Assembly (NCBI GenBank): GCA_943369525.1 | Contig: CALRNL020000002.1 | Location: 124,001 to 188,000, forward strand | Reading direction: 5' to 3' | Length of the DNA stretch: 64,000 nucleotides | Source: BAIKAL-G1 sp943369525 | Lineage (GTDB): Bacteria > Cyanobacteriota > Cyanobacteriia > PCC-6307 > Cyanobiaceae | In this document: positions 18,700 through 27,962 of the stretch, piece after piece | How positions within the stretch are numbered: position 1 is the first letter of the stretch | How the letters are laid out: every line of letters starts with the position of its first letter | The notes under the pieces: generated by a model | Seen by the model: only the letters and a program-made list of their open reading frames with translations | What the model was told of the DNA's origin: nothing | Databases searched by the model: none | Position numbers and translations under genes: made by a program

Positions 18700-19914
18700 C
18701 TATTCGAGGCCCAGGCCCGCCAAATGGTTTCCATAGCCTTTTAAGACGCCGATTCCATCGGTGCCGATGCCTTTGCGGAAAGCGTCATCGGGATATCTCA
18801 AATAGCTTATATTTGACCCCGTACTCGTGAGCATGTTCACGAAATCTAGCCATTTTTCGCTGCCGTATTCGATCCCAGCTGCTTCCAGCAACAGGCTTAA
18901 TTGCGTTTGTCCGAAAATGCCGTGGCGGAAAAGATCTTTTTTGAGGAATGGAGATTTGAGCAGCTTGACAAATAAGAGGGCGTATACATGGCTTGGATTG
19001 TAGCAGTCTAAAAGTGCGAACATGCGCTGGAGATTAATTAGATTAATGGGTTTATTCGGGGACTGGCCAGTGGATAGATAGAAGGCGCCTAGCGGTAGTA
19101 ATGAGTAGATTTCGCTGGCGCTAAATTTTTGGAGGGCCAGCGCATGCTGGAGTCCTGTTGAGTCGTAGAGAATCGTTGCGCGATGCCCCAGTATGATATC
19201 GCGAGTCAGCTTTATTTCGCCATTATTTATTGTGTGATAGCGATGGCTTATTGGTAAATACTTGCGCCAGAATGAGTCAAATTTGCTTGATTTAAACAAA
19301 GAACTTCTAAAGCATAGGAAGTAGGATTGATAGTGCATCCATTCTTGGAAGTTTAAATTAAGGCATATTAGGTCAGTGTCGCCACTATTCTCGAGTTTGT
19401 GTTGCAGCAGTGTTTGGAATGCGGCGCCGCCTTCACCGCCTAAAAATAGATTGCTGTCGTTGCAGAGAAGCAGCCATTCAAGGCCATTGAGGTATCCATT
19501 TCTTTTTAAATAGAGGTAGCCATCCTTCCAGGCTCCAAAATCCTGTCCAATGTTTTTCCGGCAAATTATCTTTTCGCAATTGTAGGTAAGCTTTTCAATG
19601 TGTTCCGGTTGGAGGGGGCCGTTGTGAATGTAGAAAACCCTGAAGCCGCAGGCGGCAAGGGCCTCGACGTAGTCTAGATTGCTGATCGGCGTCGTTGTGT
19701 TTGGATGGTAGGCTACAAAAAGGGCAATCCGATCCGGCTTGGCATTAGCTTGTCGGCCCTCTGAATTTGATGCCGGGTAGGCTTCTAGCCTATTGTGGGC
19801 ATTGCCGCCTGCCAGCTTGTGAAGCGCATAGCTAAGCAGGGATTTCCGGTAATACCTAAATCGCATTGAAGAGCGTGCTAGTTTAAGTCGAACAAGTTTG
19901 AGGGTTTCCTTCAT
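18700..19914 (-). CDS. RgpF-like rhamnan/glycan synthesis protein
   Basis: 404 residues. The middle carries the pattern of the rhamnan synthesis F (RgpF) family: RIALFVAYHPN near 82-92, YVEALAACGFRVFYIHNG, then KNIGQDFGAWKDGYLYL (about 139-155) and LLCNDSNLFLGG. RgpF-type proteins are GT-A-like enzymes that extend rhamnose-containing or other surface polysaccharides. The N terminus is basic and may contact the membrane. The gene is AT-rich and lies between core genes, as do the two genes downstream of it on the same strand. Confidence 0.75.
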   Translation of the reverse strand: MKETLKLVRLKLARSSMRFRYYRKSLLSYALHKLAGGNAHNRLEAYPASNSEGRQANAKPDRIALFVAYHPNTTTPISNLDYVEALAACGFRVFYIHNGPLQPEHIEKLTYNCEKIICRKNIGQDFGAWKDGYLYLKRNGYLNGLEWLLLCNDSNLFLGGEGGAAFQTLLQHKLENSGDTDLICLNLNFQEWMHYQSYFLCFRSSLFKSSKFDSFWRKYLPISHRYHTINNGEIKLTRDIILGHRATILYDSTGLQHALALQKFSASEIYSLLPLGAFYLSTGQSPNKPINLINLQRMFALLDCYNPSHVYALLFVKLLKSPFLKKDLFRHGIFGQTQLSLLLEAAGIEYGSEKWLDFVNMLTSTGSNISYLRYPDDAFRKGIGTDGIGVLKGYGNHLAGLGLE

Positions 19915-20089
19915 GAATATTTAGGCTGATTGTCTGACTATAACACGTTTGGTTGCGTCGCCTAGCTTGTTGTTTTCCAGCCTTGGGCGCTGCGGCCTGA
20001 AAAGGACAGCGCGCCTTGATGCTGTTGCAGTTAAGTGGCATTATTTCGTTTTAAACGCTTGCTTCTACCGGTTGCAGCGAAGCGTGGTG

Positions 20090-21442
20090 ATGTCTAGAGG
20101 ACTTGTGAATCCATCCTTCCCTAGTCTCCCCATCCCGGCCAATGTCGCCGCGGCGCTCACCCAGGCAGCCGCAGCCCAAGGCCATGGCCAGCGCCTAGCC
20201 CTAGTGGGAGGCGCCGTGCGCGACCTGCTGCTCCACCGTGTCCACCGCGACCCCTGGCGCGGCCTGCTCGATCTCGATTTGGTCGTGTCCGAGGGGCCCT
20301 TGGAGCTCGGCCAGCAGCCCCCAGATTCCGGTGGGGATGGCCCGGCTCCGGGAGACCCTGTCCCGGCAGACCCTGTCCCGGCAGACCCTGCCCCCCCAGC
20401 CGCCCACCGGTTGGCCCGGGCCCTGCAGGCCCAAGATCCCGCGGCCCTGGGCTACTGCCACTTCCATCAGGCCTACGGCACGGTGGAGCTGGAGCTCCAT
20501 GGCGTGCTTTTGGATCTAGCTACGGCCCGCTGCGAGACCTACCCCGAGCCCGGCGAAAACCCCCTTGTGACCTCCGGCGTCCTGGAGGACGACCTGGCCC
20601 GCCGCGATTTCAGCGTCAATGCCATGGCCCTGGTGCTTGAGGACGGCATCGGCCAGCTGCTCGATCCCCATGGCGGCCTGGCCGACCTGGAGAGCCGGCG
20701 TCTGCGCTTCCTGCATGGATGCAGCGTCGCCGATGACCCAACCCGGCTCGTGCGCGGCGCCCGCTACGGCGCCCGGTTGGACTTCCACCTCGATGCCGCC
20801 AGCCTGGAGCAGGTGGGCTCGACCCTGGCCGCCTGGCCCTGGCGCTGGCGCCACGGCGATTCGCCCGAACTCGCCCCGCCCGCCCTGGGCACGCGCCTAC
20901 GCATGGAGCTGGAGCTGCTGCTTGAGCGCGAACCCTGGCGCCAGGCCCTGGCCCTGCTGCAGGACTGGGGGGCCCTGCTGTTGCTCGATCCCGCCCTCCA
21001 GGTGGACCAGCACTGGCGCCGCCGCATCGCCTGGGCCCAACGCCTAGGACTGCCGCCCCTGGTGGCCCTGGTGGCAGGAGCCTCCCAGCCCCTGGCCCTG
21101 GCGGAGCGCTTGCAACTGCCCCACCGCCAGCACCGGCTCCTGGCCCAGCTGGCGGAGTTGCGCCAACGGCTGGAGGCGGCCGGGCCCACGGACCGCTGGA
21201 GCGTGTCCCGCTGGTGCGCCCTGCTGGAGGGCCATGGCCTTAGCGCCGAGGCCGGGGCCCTGGCGATCGCTGCCGGGGTTGGTCCCCGCCGCCCGCTGCT
21301 GCGCTGGTGGCTGCGCTGGCGCCAGCTCAAGGCGCCCCTGGCCGCCGCCGATCTGATCGCGGCCGGCCAGCGTCCCGGGCCGGAGCTGGGTGAGTGCCTG
21401 CGGGCCCTGCGGGCCGAACGGCTCGATCAAGAGCGGCTCTGA
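20090..21442 (+). CDS. cca: CCA tRNA nucleotidyltransferase / poly(A) polymerase family
   Basis: 450 residues from ATG at 20090; the frame is open further up but that part has AT-rich, non-family sequence. The head domain has GGAVRDLLLHR, the DxD motif in DLDLVVSEG, and RRDFSVNAMAL; LVRGARYGARLDF follows. The enzyme adds or repairs the 3' CCA of tRNAs. A low-complexity insert with repeated DPVPA units (20356-20398) lies between the catalytic motifs and is unlikely to be structured. Class II members without an HD domain, as here, are usual in cyanobacteria. Confidence 0.88.
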   Translation: MSRGLVNPSFPSLPIPANVAAALTQAAAAQGHGQRLALVGGAVRDLLLHRVHRDPWRGLLDLDLVVSEGPLELGQQPPDSGGDGPAPGDPVPADPVPADPAPPAAHRLARALQAQDPAALGYCHFHQAYGTVELELHGVLLDLATARCETYPEPGENPLVTSGVLEDDLARRDFSVNAMALVLEDGIGQLLDPHGGLADLESRRLRFLHGCSVADDPTRLVRGARYGARLDFHLDAASLEQVGSTLAAWPWRWRHGDSPELAPPALGTRLRMELELLLEREPWRQALALLQDWGALLLLDPALQVDQHWRRRIAWAQRLGLPPLVALVAGASQPLALAERLQLPHRQHRLLAQLAELRQRLEAAGPTDRWSVSRWCALLEGHGLSAEAGALAIAAGVGPRRPLLRWWLRWRQLKAPLAAADLIAAGQRPGPELGECLRALRAERLDQERL

Positions 21443-21488
21443 CCTCCGAGGGTTCTGCTGCTCCAAAAGCTGCGCCAGCCGCCACTGC

Positions 21489-23594
21489 TTAGGACGGAAT
21501 TCCCAAGACCTGCCCGATCACGCTGGCTTGGGCAAACCCCGCAGCCCGCATCGCCGCCAGGGCGGCCGGGGCCTGGTTGGCGGCGAGGGCGGCTAGCAGG
21601 GGGCCACAGGTTTGGGGATCAATCAGCAGGGCCCGTTGGGCGGCGCTGGGCGGGGCCTTCAGCTGGATCGGCCCATCCAGGAGGGCGAGGGCGCTGGCAT
21701 TGGAGGGGGCCAGGCTGCTGGCGTGACCGTGCTCCAACAGCTCCAGGCTCCCGGCCAGCGCTGGGATCGCTGCGCCGTCGAGCTGCACGCCGGCGCTGGC
21801 GATCCCCGGGCCCGCCGTTGCCACCATTTCGCCGAGGTGTCCGAGCAGGCCAAAGCCGGTGATGTCGGTGCAGGCGCGGCAGCCGTGGGCCTGCAGGATC
21901 GCCACCAGCTCGGCCTGGCTTTGTTGCATCAGCGCTAGGGCGCCATCGAGCCAGGAGGCCTGGGCAGCCCCTGCCATGGCGGCGGCGAACAACACGCCCG
22001 TGCCAATCGGCCGGCTGAGCACGAGCAGGTCGCCCGGCTGGAGCGGTCCCTTCGGCCAGAAGTGCTGGGGAGCCACCGTGCCATTGACCGTGAGGGCCAG
22101 GGCCAGGCCGGCCCCATCGCGGCCCTCCAGGGTGTGGCCTCCGATCAGGGTCGCCCCGAGGGGAGCGAGCACGGAGCGCACCCCCGCCAGGCTCTGAAAG
22201 AGCAGCTCTTCCTGCAGCAGGGGCCCGGCCTCCGGCACGGTCACCAGGGCCTGGACGCTGGTCACCCTGGCCCCGCAGGCCCAGAGATCGCTGCAGGCGT
22301 GCAGGGTGGTCAGCCGGGCGTTGAGCCAGGGGTCGTCCACCAGGGCAGGGAAGCCATCCACGCTCTGCAGCAGCAGGTCCCCGCTGGCCGTTGTCGTTAC
22401 TAGGGCGGCGTCTTCGGGCTGGGGGGGACTGGCTGGACTCCCGGGCAAGCGGGCCAGGGCGCTGGCCAGGGGGCTGGCGGCGAGTTTGGCGGCGCAGCCT
22501 CGGCAGGCCATGGGCTCGGAGGCGGCCCCGGATGCCATGGGGGACAGGGTTTCAAAGCGCTGCATGAATCCCCGGTCAATCCGTTCTTTCCAGCGCCAGA
22601 GCCAGGGGCTGGGGCCCAGGGCCAGGGGGCCCCAGAGGGCCAGGGCCTCGGGTTGGCCGCGCCGGGCCCCGCCATCGCCGAGGAGCTGCAGGGCCCGGGC
22701 CTGGGGGCGCCAGGGGCGCAGGGGCCGCCCGGGCTGCTCCAGGCAGCGCTGCAGGTTGGTCGCCAGGGTTGGGGCGGCCCGCACGGCCCAAACCCCGGCG
22801 GCCGGCCGGGGATCGCTGGCGATCAGGCCGCAGTCTCCCGAGGCAAAGAGCTCTGGATGGCCCAGCACCTGCAGGCTGGGCTCGGTCAACACCCGTCCCG
22901 TGTCGGCGTCGACGGGCAGGCCGCTGGCCGCCAGCCAGGCCGCTGCCCGGCTGCCCGTGCAGGCCAGGTCGGATGGGGCGTCGCCAGGCACCAGTCGATG
23001 CACCGGGATCAAGGCTTCTGCCAGCAGGCGCTCGCCGGCCCGGTTGGCGGCCTGGGAGCCGAGGCTGAGGGTCTTGCCGCGCAGAAGCAGCTGCGGCTGA
23101 TGGCCGCGCGCCCCTAGGGCCAGGGCCACTTCCACGGCCGCCTGGCCGCCGCCGCGGATGCGGATCGGGGCGCCTGGGGGCAGGCTGCTCAGCCAGGCCA
23201 GGAAGGGTTCCAGCGGTTTGACGGGCCGGCCGCCACCGGGATCCCTTGCCGTTACGGCGCCCAGATCGAGGCTGAGGCGATCGAACCGCAGGCCTGGCCG
23301 GCCCTCCAGCAGCAGCTCCTGGCGCTCCAGGTCCAGGCCGTTGATCTCGGCAAGGACGAACGCCACCCCCGCCCGGGCGCAGAGCCGGCGCAGGTCCATG
23401 GCGCAGTCAGCCGGCCGATAGAGGCCCGCCACCAGGCCCGGCACCATGCCCGAATAGGGGGCGGTGCTGTGGCGGCTCACCAGGCTGATCCGGCTGTCGG
23501 CAGGCCGGCGCTCGGGCCCCATCGCCCACAGGCGCAGCAGCAGGGCGTGGCTGTGGCCGCCGCCAGCCAGGACCAGGTGGTGCTTAGGGGGCAT
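21489..23594 (-). CDS. selD: NADH-dehydrogenase-like oxidoreductase fused to selenide, water dikinase (SelD)
   Basis: 701 residues from ATG at 23594; the open frame continues upstream but is not protein-like. Residues 1-350 are a pyridine nucleotide-disulfide oxidoreductase (FAD motif LVLAGGGHSHALLL; a second site near ASGDCGLIA). Residues 360-701 are SelD: CRGCAAKL (Cys367, Lys370, spacing as in E. coli Cys17/Lys20), ALVTTTASGDLLLQSVDGF, LIGGHTLEGRDG and TDITGFGLLGHL. SelD makes selenophosphate from selenide and ATP. The catalytic residue is Cys (TGC), not selenocysteine. This fusion is known in cyanobacteria. No selA, selB or selU lies nearby, so use in tRNA 2-selenouridine is an inference. 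Confidence 0.92.
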   Translation of the reverse strand: MPPKHHLVLAGGGHSHALLLRLWAMGPERRPADSRISLVSRHSTAPYSGMVPGLVAGLYRPADCAMDLRRLCARAGVAFVLAEINGLDLERQELLLEGRPGLRFDRLSLDLGAVTARDPGGGRPVKPLEPFLAWLSSLPPGAPIRIRGGGQAAVEVALALGARGHQPQLLLRGKTLSLGSQAANRAGERLLAEALIPVHRLVPGDAPSDLACTGSRAAAWLAASGLPVDADTGRVLTEPSLQVLGHPELFASGDCGLIASDPRPAAGVWAVRAAPTLATNLQRCLEQPGRPLRPWRPQARALQLLGDGGARRGQPEALALWGPLALGPSPWLWRWKERIDRGFMQRFETLSPMASGAASEPMACRGCAAKLAASPLASALARLPGSPASPPQPEDAALVTTTASGDLLLQSVDGFPALVDDPWLNARLTTLHACSDLWACGARVTSVQALVTVPEAGPLLQEELLFQSLAGVRSVLAPLGATLIGGHTLEGRDGAGLALALTVNGTVAPQHFWPKGPLQPGDLLVLSRPIGTGVLFAAAMAGAAQASWLDGALALMQQSQAELVAILQAHGCRACTDITGFGLLGHLGEMVATAGPGIASAGVQLDGAAIPALAGSLELLEHGHASSLAPSNASALALLDGPIQLKAPPSAAQRALLIDPQTCGPLLAALAANQAPAALAAMRAAGFAQASVIGQVLGIPS

Positions 23595-24018
23595 GGTCAA
23601 GGGCTTAGCCAGGGGGTTGGCTTGGTGCCAGCTTGAGCCTTCGCGGCAGTTAGGTGGTCTGTCCCGCTGGTCTCGCCAGTTCAGACGCTGGCTGGCTTCG
23701 ACCCCGCTGGGGGCACTGTCGCCGGGCCGGCGATCCACCGGTGCGGAGGGCGCGGAGGCGCCCGTGGCGGCCCAGTCTTCGTGCCGGTCGAGTCGGCAGC
23801 GGCCCTGGTGGCTGGGGTCGGGGTCCGCTTCATTGGCGAGCTGGAGGCGGGCAAACCAACCCTGCAGCTGGAGTGGGGGCCGTGCAGGTGCTTCGGGCGC
23901 AGGGCTTCGCGCTGCAGCTGGCCTTGCCATAAGCCAGAAGCTGGCGGTGTGGCTGGATGGCGCCCTCACCCAGCGGCGCCTGGCCGATCCCCCGCCGTGA
24001 TCCCGCAAACTGGCGCCA
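23595..24018. other. divergent intergenic region selD-hisS
   Basis: About 424 bp of GC-rich sequence between divergent genes. Frames on both strands stay open because of the base composition, but none reads like protein. It should contain the two promoters; no site is clear enough to call. Confidence 0.4.
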
Positions 24019-25323
24019 GTGCCCGCTGAGCGTCCCGTGGAGAAACTGCAGAGCCTGCGGGGTCTGGTGGATCTGCTGCCGGCCCACACGCCCCTGTGGC
24101 AACGGGTGGAGGCCACGGCTCGGGAGCACTTTCGCCGCGCCCAGGTGGATGAGATCCGTACGCCCCTGCTCGAGGCCACCGAGTTGTTTGCCCGCGGCAT
24201 CGGTGAGGCCACCGATGTGGTGGGCAAGGAGATGTACACCTTTATCGATCGGGGCGATCGCAGCTGCACCCTGCGGCCGGAGGGCACGGCCTCGGTGGTG
24301 CGCTCCGCCATCCAGCACGGCCTGCTCAGCCAGGGGCCGCAACGGCTCTGGTATGGCGGGCCGATGTTCCGCTACGAACGGCCCCAGGCGGGCCGCCAGC
24401 GCCAGTTCCACCAGATCGGCCTGGAACTGCTCGGCTTTGCCGATCCCCGCAGTGACGTGGAGGCGATCGCGATCGCCTGGGACCTGCTGGCAGGTTTAGG
24501 CGTGGGCGGCCTGGCCCTGGAGCTCAATTCCCTCGGCAGCAGCGACGACCGTGCCCGCTACCGCCAGGCCCTGGTGGGCTGGCTGGAGGCCCGATCCCAC
24601 CAGCTCGATGCCGATTCCCAGGCGCGGCTGGTGACCAACCCCCTGCGCATCCTCGACAGCAAGAACCCAGGCACCCAGGCCCTGCTCGCCGGCGCCCCCA
24701 CCCTGGCGGACGCCCTGGCGCCCGAAAGCCGCCAGCGTTTTGAGCAGGTGCAGGCCGGCCTCCAGGCCCTGCAGATCCCCTTCCAGCCCAATCCCCGCCT
24801 GGTGCGCGGCCTCGACTACTACAGCCACACCGCCTTTGAAATCACCTCCAGCCAGCTGGGCGCCCAGGCCACGGTCTGCGGCGGCGGCCGCTACGACGGC
24901 CTGGTGGGTCAACTGGGCGGACCGGAGACGCCGGCAATCGGCTGGGCCTTGGGGATGGAGCGGCTGGTGCTGCTGCTGGGCCAGATCGAGGGCGCTGATC
25001 ATGCCGCCCGGCCGCCCGACCTCTACGTGGTGAACCGGGGCGACGCGGCTGAGGCGGCGGCCCTGGTGCTGGCCCGGGGCCTGCGCCAGCGGGGATTGGC
25101 GGTGGAGCTCGATGCCAGTGGTTCCGCCTTCGGCAAGCAGTTCAAGCGGGCTGATCGCTCCGGCGCCGCCTGGGCCGCCGTGCTCGGCGACGGCGAACTG
25201 GCCGACGGGGTGGTGCGGCTCAAGCCCCTGCGCTCTGACCCTGATGCCGAGGGTGATGCTGGGGCAGGTGAGCAGCTGCTGCCCCTGGCGGATCTGGCGG
25301 CGGTGGTTCAGCTCCTCGGCTGA
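24019..25323 (+). CDS. hisS: histidyl-tRNA synthetase
   Basis: 434 residues, normal length, from GTG at 24019. Class II motifs: motif 2 FRYERPQAGRQRQFHQ and motif 3 AIGWALGMERLVLLL. The HisRS-specific histidine-binding segments LVRGLDYYSHTAFE and GGGRYDGLVGQLGG are present. The anticodon-binding domain follows (LYVVNRGDAAEAAALVLA). It charges tRNA-His. The stop overlaps the next gene start (TGATG), so the downstream glycosyltransferase is translationally coupled to it. Confidence 0.95.
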   Translation: MPAERPVEKLQSLRGLVDLLPAHTPLWQRVEATAREHFRRAQVDEIRTPLLEATELFARGIGEATDVVGKEMYTFIDRGDRSCTLRPEGTASVVRSAIQHGLLSQGPQRLWYGGPMFRYERPQAGRQRQFHQIGLELLGFADPRSDVEAIAIAWDLLAGLGVGGLALELNSLGSSDDRARYRQALVGWLEARSHQLDADSQARLVTNPLRILDSKNPGTQALLAGAPTLADALAPESRQRFEQVQAGLQALQIPFQPNPRLVRGLDYYSHTAFEITSSQLGAQATVCGGGRYDGLVGQLGGPETPAIGWALGMERLVLLLGQIEGADHAARPPDLYVVNRGDAAEAAALVLARGLRQRGLAVELDASGSAFGKQFKRADRSGAAWAAVLGDGELADGVVRLKPLRSDPDAEGDAGAGEQLLPLADLAAVVQLLG

Positions 25324-26075
25324 TGCACGCCCCCAACCTCTCGATCCTGGTTGCCACCTGGAACTGCGCCGCTCAACTGGCCGAGTTCCTGGCCAGCCTG
25401 GCCGAGCAGACCTACGCGGACTGGGAACTGCTGCTGCTCGATAATGCCTCCAGCGACGGCAGCGCCGAGCTGGTGCAGCGCCACCAGCAGGCCTTCCCTG
25501 GGCAGCGGATCCTCTGGAGTAGCCAGCCCGATCTGGGCATCTACGACGCCTGGAACCGGGGCCTGGGCCTGGCGGGCGGCCGCTACCTGAGCTTCATTGG
25601 CGCCGATGACACCTTCTGCTCCCCCACCAGCCTGGCGGCGATCGCCGCGCTCACGGCCAGCGAAGCCGACCTGATCACCGCCCGCAACGCCTACTACGCC
25701 CCCAATGGCCGCTTCCTGCGCCATCTGGGGGCGCCCTGGGACTGGAAGCGCAACCGCCAATCGATGACGATCGCCCACCCGGGCATGTTGATTCGCCAAG
25801 GGCTGTTCGAGCAGGTAGGCCCCTTCGATGCCAGCTTCCGCATCTGCGCCGACTACGACTGGTTCCTGCGCCTGCCCCGGGAGCTGCGCAGCGTCCACAG
25901 CAGCGATTCGATTTTGAAGGTGGTGCAAGCGGGCGTCAGCCACACCCGCATTGGCCAGGTGTTTGCCGAAACCTTCCGAGCCCAACGCCGCCACCTGGGC
26001 CTGGCCCCCAGCGCCGCCTGCTGGGCCCTCAACTGGGCCAAGTACGGCCGCAGGAAGCTGATTGGCTTGGCGTGA
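25323..26075 (+). CDS. GT2 glycosyltransferase
   Basis: 250 residues. GT-A fold: LSILVATWNCAAQLAEFL at the N terminus, LLDNASSDGSAELV, and the DxD-type stretch SFIGADDTF. A conserved CADYDWFLRLPREL lies near residue 180. The pattern resembles WcaA-like and O-antigen GT2 enzymes. The start overlaps the hisS stop by one base (TGATG). The donor sugar cannot be inferred. The same motif pattern recurs in the AT-rich enzyme at 37256 (LTAGADDRL), so the two may act at similar steps. Confidence 0.8.
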   Translation: MHAPNLSILVATWNCAAQLAEFLASLAEQTYADWELLLLDNASSDGSAELVQRHQQAFPGQRILWSSQPDLGIYDAWNRGLGLAGGRYLSFIGADDTFCSPTSLAAIAALTASEADLITARNAYYAPNGRFLRHLGAPWDWKRNRQSMTIAHPGMLIRQGLFEQVGPFDASFRICADYDWFLRLPRELRSVHSSDSILKVVQAGVSHTRIGQVFAETFRAQRRHLGLAPSAACWALNWAKYGRRKLIGLA

Positions 26076-26286
26076 AGCTCACTCTCCAGTCAGCATCAAG
26101 GCATGGCCTATGGACTGGGCCTGGGATGTCTGCCGATCTGCCAACCAGGAGGAGCTGGAGACGCCGCCTCGCCCTGATCCGGATCGCTGCCTTCTGGAGC
26201 CAGCGTCCACCCGGGCCCTGGCCTGAACCCCCAGAGGCGATGATTCGCAGCGATCGGGAGCGCTGAGCCCGGTTCTGCCCAGATCA

Positions 26287-27342
26287 ATGCTGCTGCTCAA
26301 CTACCGGCCGGTGCTGCGCCAGCCCACGGGCATCGGCGTTTATGCCAATGGGGTGTTGCCGGCCCTGCAAAGCCTGGATCACCAGCTCATCCCCGGAGGC
26401 AGTGAAGGCGGGGCGAAGGAGCGGCTAAGGCGCTTGGCTTGGAGCCAGGCGCGCCTACCGGAGCTGGCCCGCCAGGCGGGGGCGTCGCTGATCTTTACGC
26501 CGGCGCCGGAGGGCTACCTGGGCCGCCAGAGGATCCCCCAGGTGGTGATGGTCCATGACCTGCGGCCGATCAGCCATCCGGAGCGCTCCTTGCAGTCGCT
26601 CTACTTCCGGGCCTGGGTGCCGCCGCTGCTGCGCAGCTGCCATCAGGTGATCACCAATTCCCAGTTCACGGCCGCCGAAATCGAGCGCCAGACGGGCCTG
26701 GCCGCCAGCCGCATCAGCGTGATTCCCCTGGGCTACGACGACCAGCTGTTCCGCCCGGCCAGCCCCGGATCTCCCCGCCAGCCCCCCCCCGTCCTGGCCG
26801 GCCTTAGCGGCCCCTACCTGCTGCACCTGGGCCAGGCCTACCCCCACAAGAACCTGGAGCGCCTGATCCGGGCCTTTGCCCAGGTGGCCCCCCATCACCG
26901 AGACCTCAGCCTGGTGTTGGCCGGCAAGCCCCATGCCAGCGAAACCCCCCGGCTGCAGGGGCTGGTGGAGACGTTGCAGCTGCAGGGTCGCGTCCGCTTC
27001 GTGGCCTATGTGCCTTACGAGCAGCTAGCGGATCTCTATCGGGGCGCCCTGGCCCTGGCCTATCCCAGCCTCTGGGAGGGTTTTGGCCTGCCGGTGCTGG
27101 AAGCGATGGCCTGCGGCACCCCCGTGCTAACCAGCTTCGGCTCCGGCACCGAGGAGGTGGCCGGCGATGCCGCCCTGCTCGTGAACCCCACGGACACCGG
27201 CGCCATCGCCGAGGCCTTGGCGGCCCTGGCCAGCCAGCCCCCGCTGGTCGCTGACCTGAGCCGGAGAGGCTTGGTGCGGGCGGCGGGCTTCAGCTGGAAG
27301 CGCACTGGGGAGGCAACCCGGGAGCTGCTGGCAAGGGGCTGA
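26287..27342 (+). CDS. GT4 glycosyltransferase
   Basis: 351 residues. Family 4 GT-B enzyme: N-terminal TGIGVYANGVLPAL, linker YLLHLGQAYPHKNLERLI, and donor-site motif YPSLWEGFGLPVLEAMACG with the paired Glu residues. It transfers a sugar from a nucleotide donor to a growing lipid-linked glycan at the cytoplasmic face. It lies just upstream of the CDP-sugar genes on the same strand but is separated from them by 620 bp, so it may not belong to that operon. Confidence 0.85.
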   Translation: MLLLNYRPVLRQPTGIGVYANGVLPALQSLDHQLIPGGSEGGAKERLRRLAWSQARLPELARQAGASLIFTPAPEGYLGRQRIPQVVMVHDLRPISHPERSLQSLYFRAWVPPLLRSCHQVITNSQFTAAEIERQTGLAASRISVIPLGYDDQLFRPASPGSPRQPPPVLAGLSGPYLLHLGQAYPHKNLERLIRAFAQVAPHHRDLSLVLAGKPHASETPRLQGLVETLQLQGRVRFVAYVPYEQLADLYRGALALAYPSLWEGFGLPVLEAMACGTPVLTSFGSGTEEVAGDAALLVNPTDTGAIAEALAALASQPPLVADLSRRGLVRAAGFSWKRTGEATRELLARG

Positions 27343-27962
27343 GGGGGCGGCTTGAGAGCGCTTCTGTAGACAGGATTTGGGGGAGATCCTGATTGAAGGA
27401 GTCATGCGGAGCAACCGACTGGGTTTGGGTTGGCTAGATCAACCCACACTTGATCCGGGTTTTAGAGCATCGAGACTTTCCATCCTTAGCGCTTGCCTTG
27501 GAGGTCTGGAAATCGCCTGTTGTAAGGTTGCTCCGTTGCTGAGCCGCTTGAGAGCACTGCTCTCGTGGTCGGGAACCAAAGCCAGGGCCTTGCTGTGGCC
27601 TTGCTGTGGCCTTGCTGTGGCTTTGTGTGGCTTTGTCAAGCCCTATGCGGGATTTGCATGGTAATTAAAAGCAATTTACATTGATCCGAAGGGTGGCGAG
27701 AAGATCGTATGGCAAATGGGCGATGCAATGATATTAATGCATTTGGCTCGTTAGATTATGGTGAACCCCCTGGGGATGTTGGTGCGAATCCCTAAAAGCC
27801 TATTGAGATTGCCCCGGAGATCTGTGGCTTCTTTCTAGAGTCTGTTTGCATTGTAATTAAGATCTCGATCGCACGGATGAATTGAAATCATTTTGGGATA
27901 TTCTTGAAATGCAGCTCGTCACTTTCCGCGTCAATAAAACTTTCTTTCGCGTTGAATTTTAG
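27343..27962. other. intergenic region upstream of the CDP-sugar operon
   Basis: About 620 bp with falling GC content toward the right. It holds a short tandem repeat (27588-27630, listed separately) and probably the promoter of the CDP-sugar operon in the AT-rich last 250 bp. No gene is supported. Confidence 0.4.
27588..27630 (+). repeat. 11-bp tandem repeat
   Basis: Three perfect direct copies of CCTTGCTGTGG (27588-27598, 27599-27609, 27610-27620) followed by a degenerate 10-bp copy. Too few and too short for a CRISPR. Probably a slippage-prone minisatellite. Confidence 0.85.

Noticed and set aside
22505..22525. Possible selenocysteine in SelD
   Set aside because: The catalytic codon is TGC; no in-frame TGA occurs there.
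23595..24311. Long upstream extension of the selD-fusion frame
   Set aside because: It runs into hisS on the other strand and has Arg/Ser-rich non-family sequence; the flavoprotein domain begins right after ATG 23594.
26072..26266. 64-codon frame between two glycosyltransferase genes
   Set aside because: Random-looking Arg/Trp-rich sequence with no homology pattern; probably noncoding.
27588..27630. CRISPR-like array
   Set aside because: Units are 11 bp, contiguous and without spacers.
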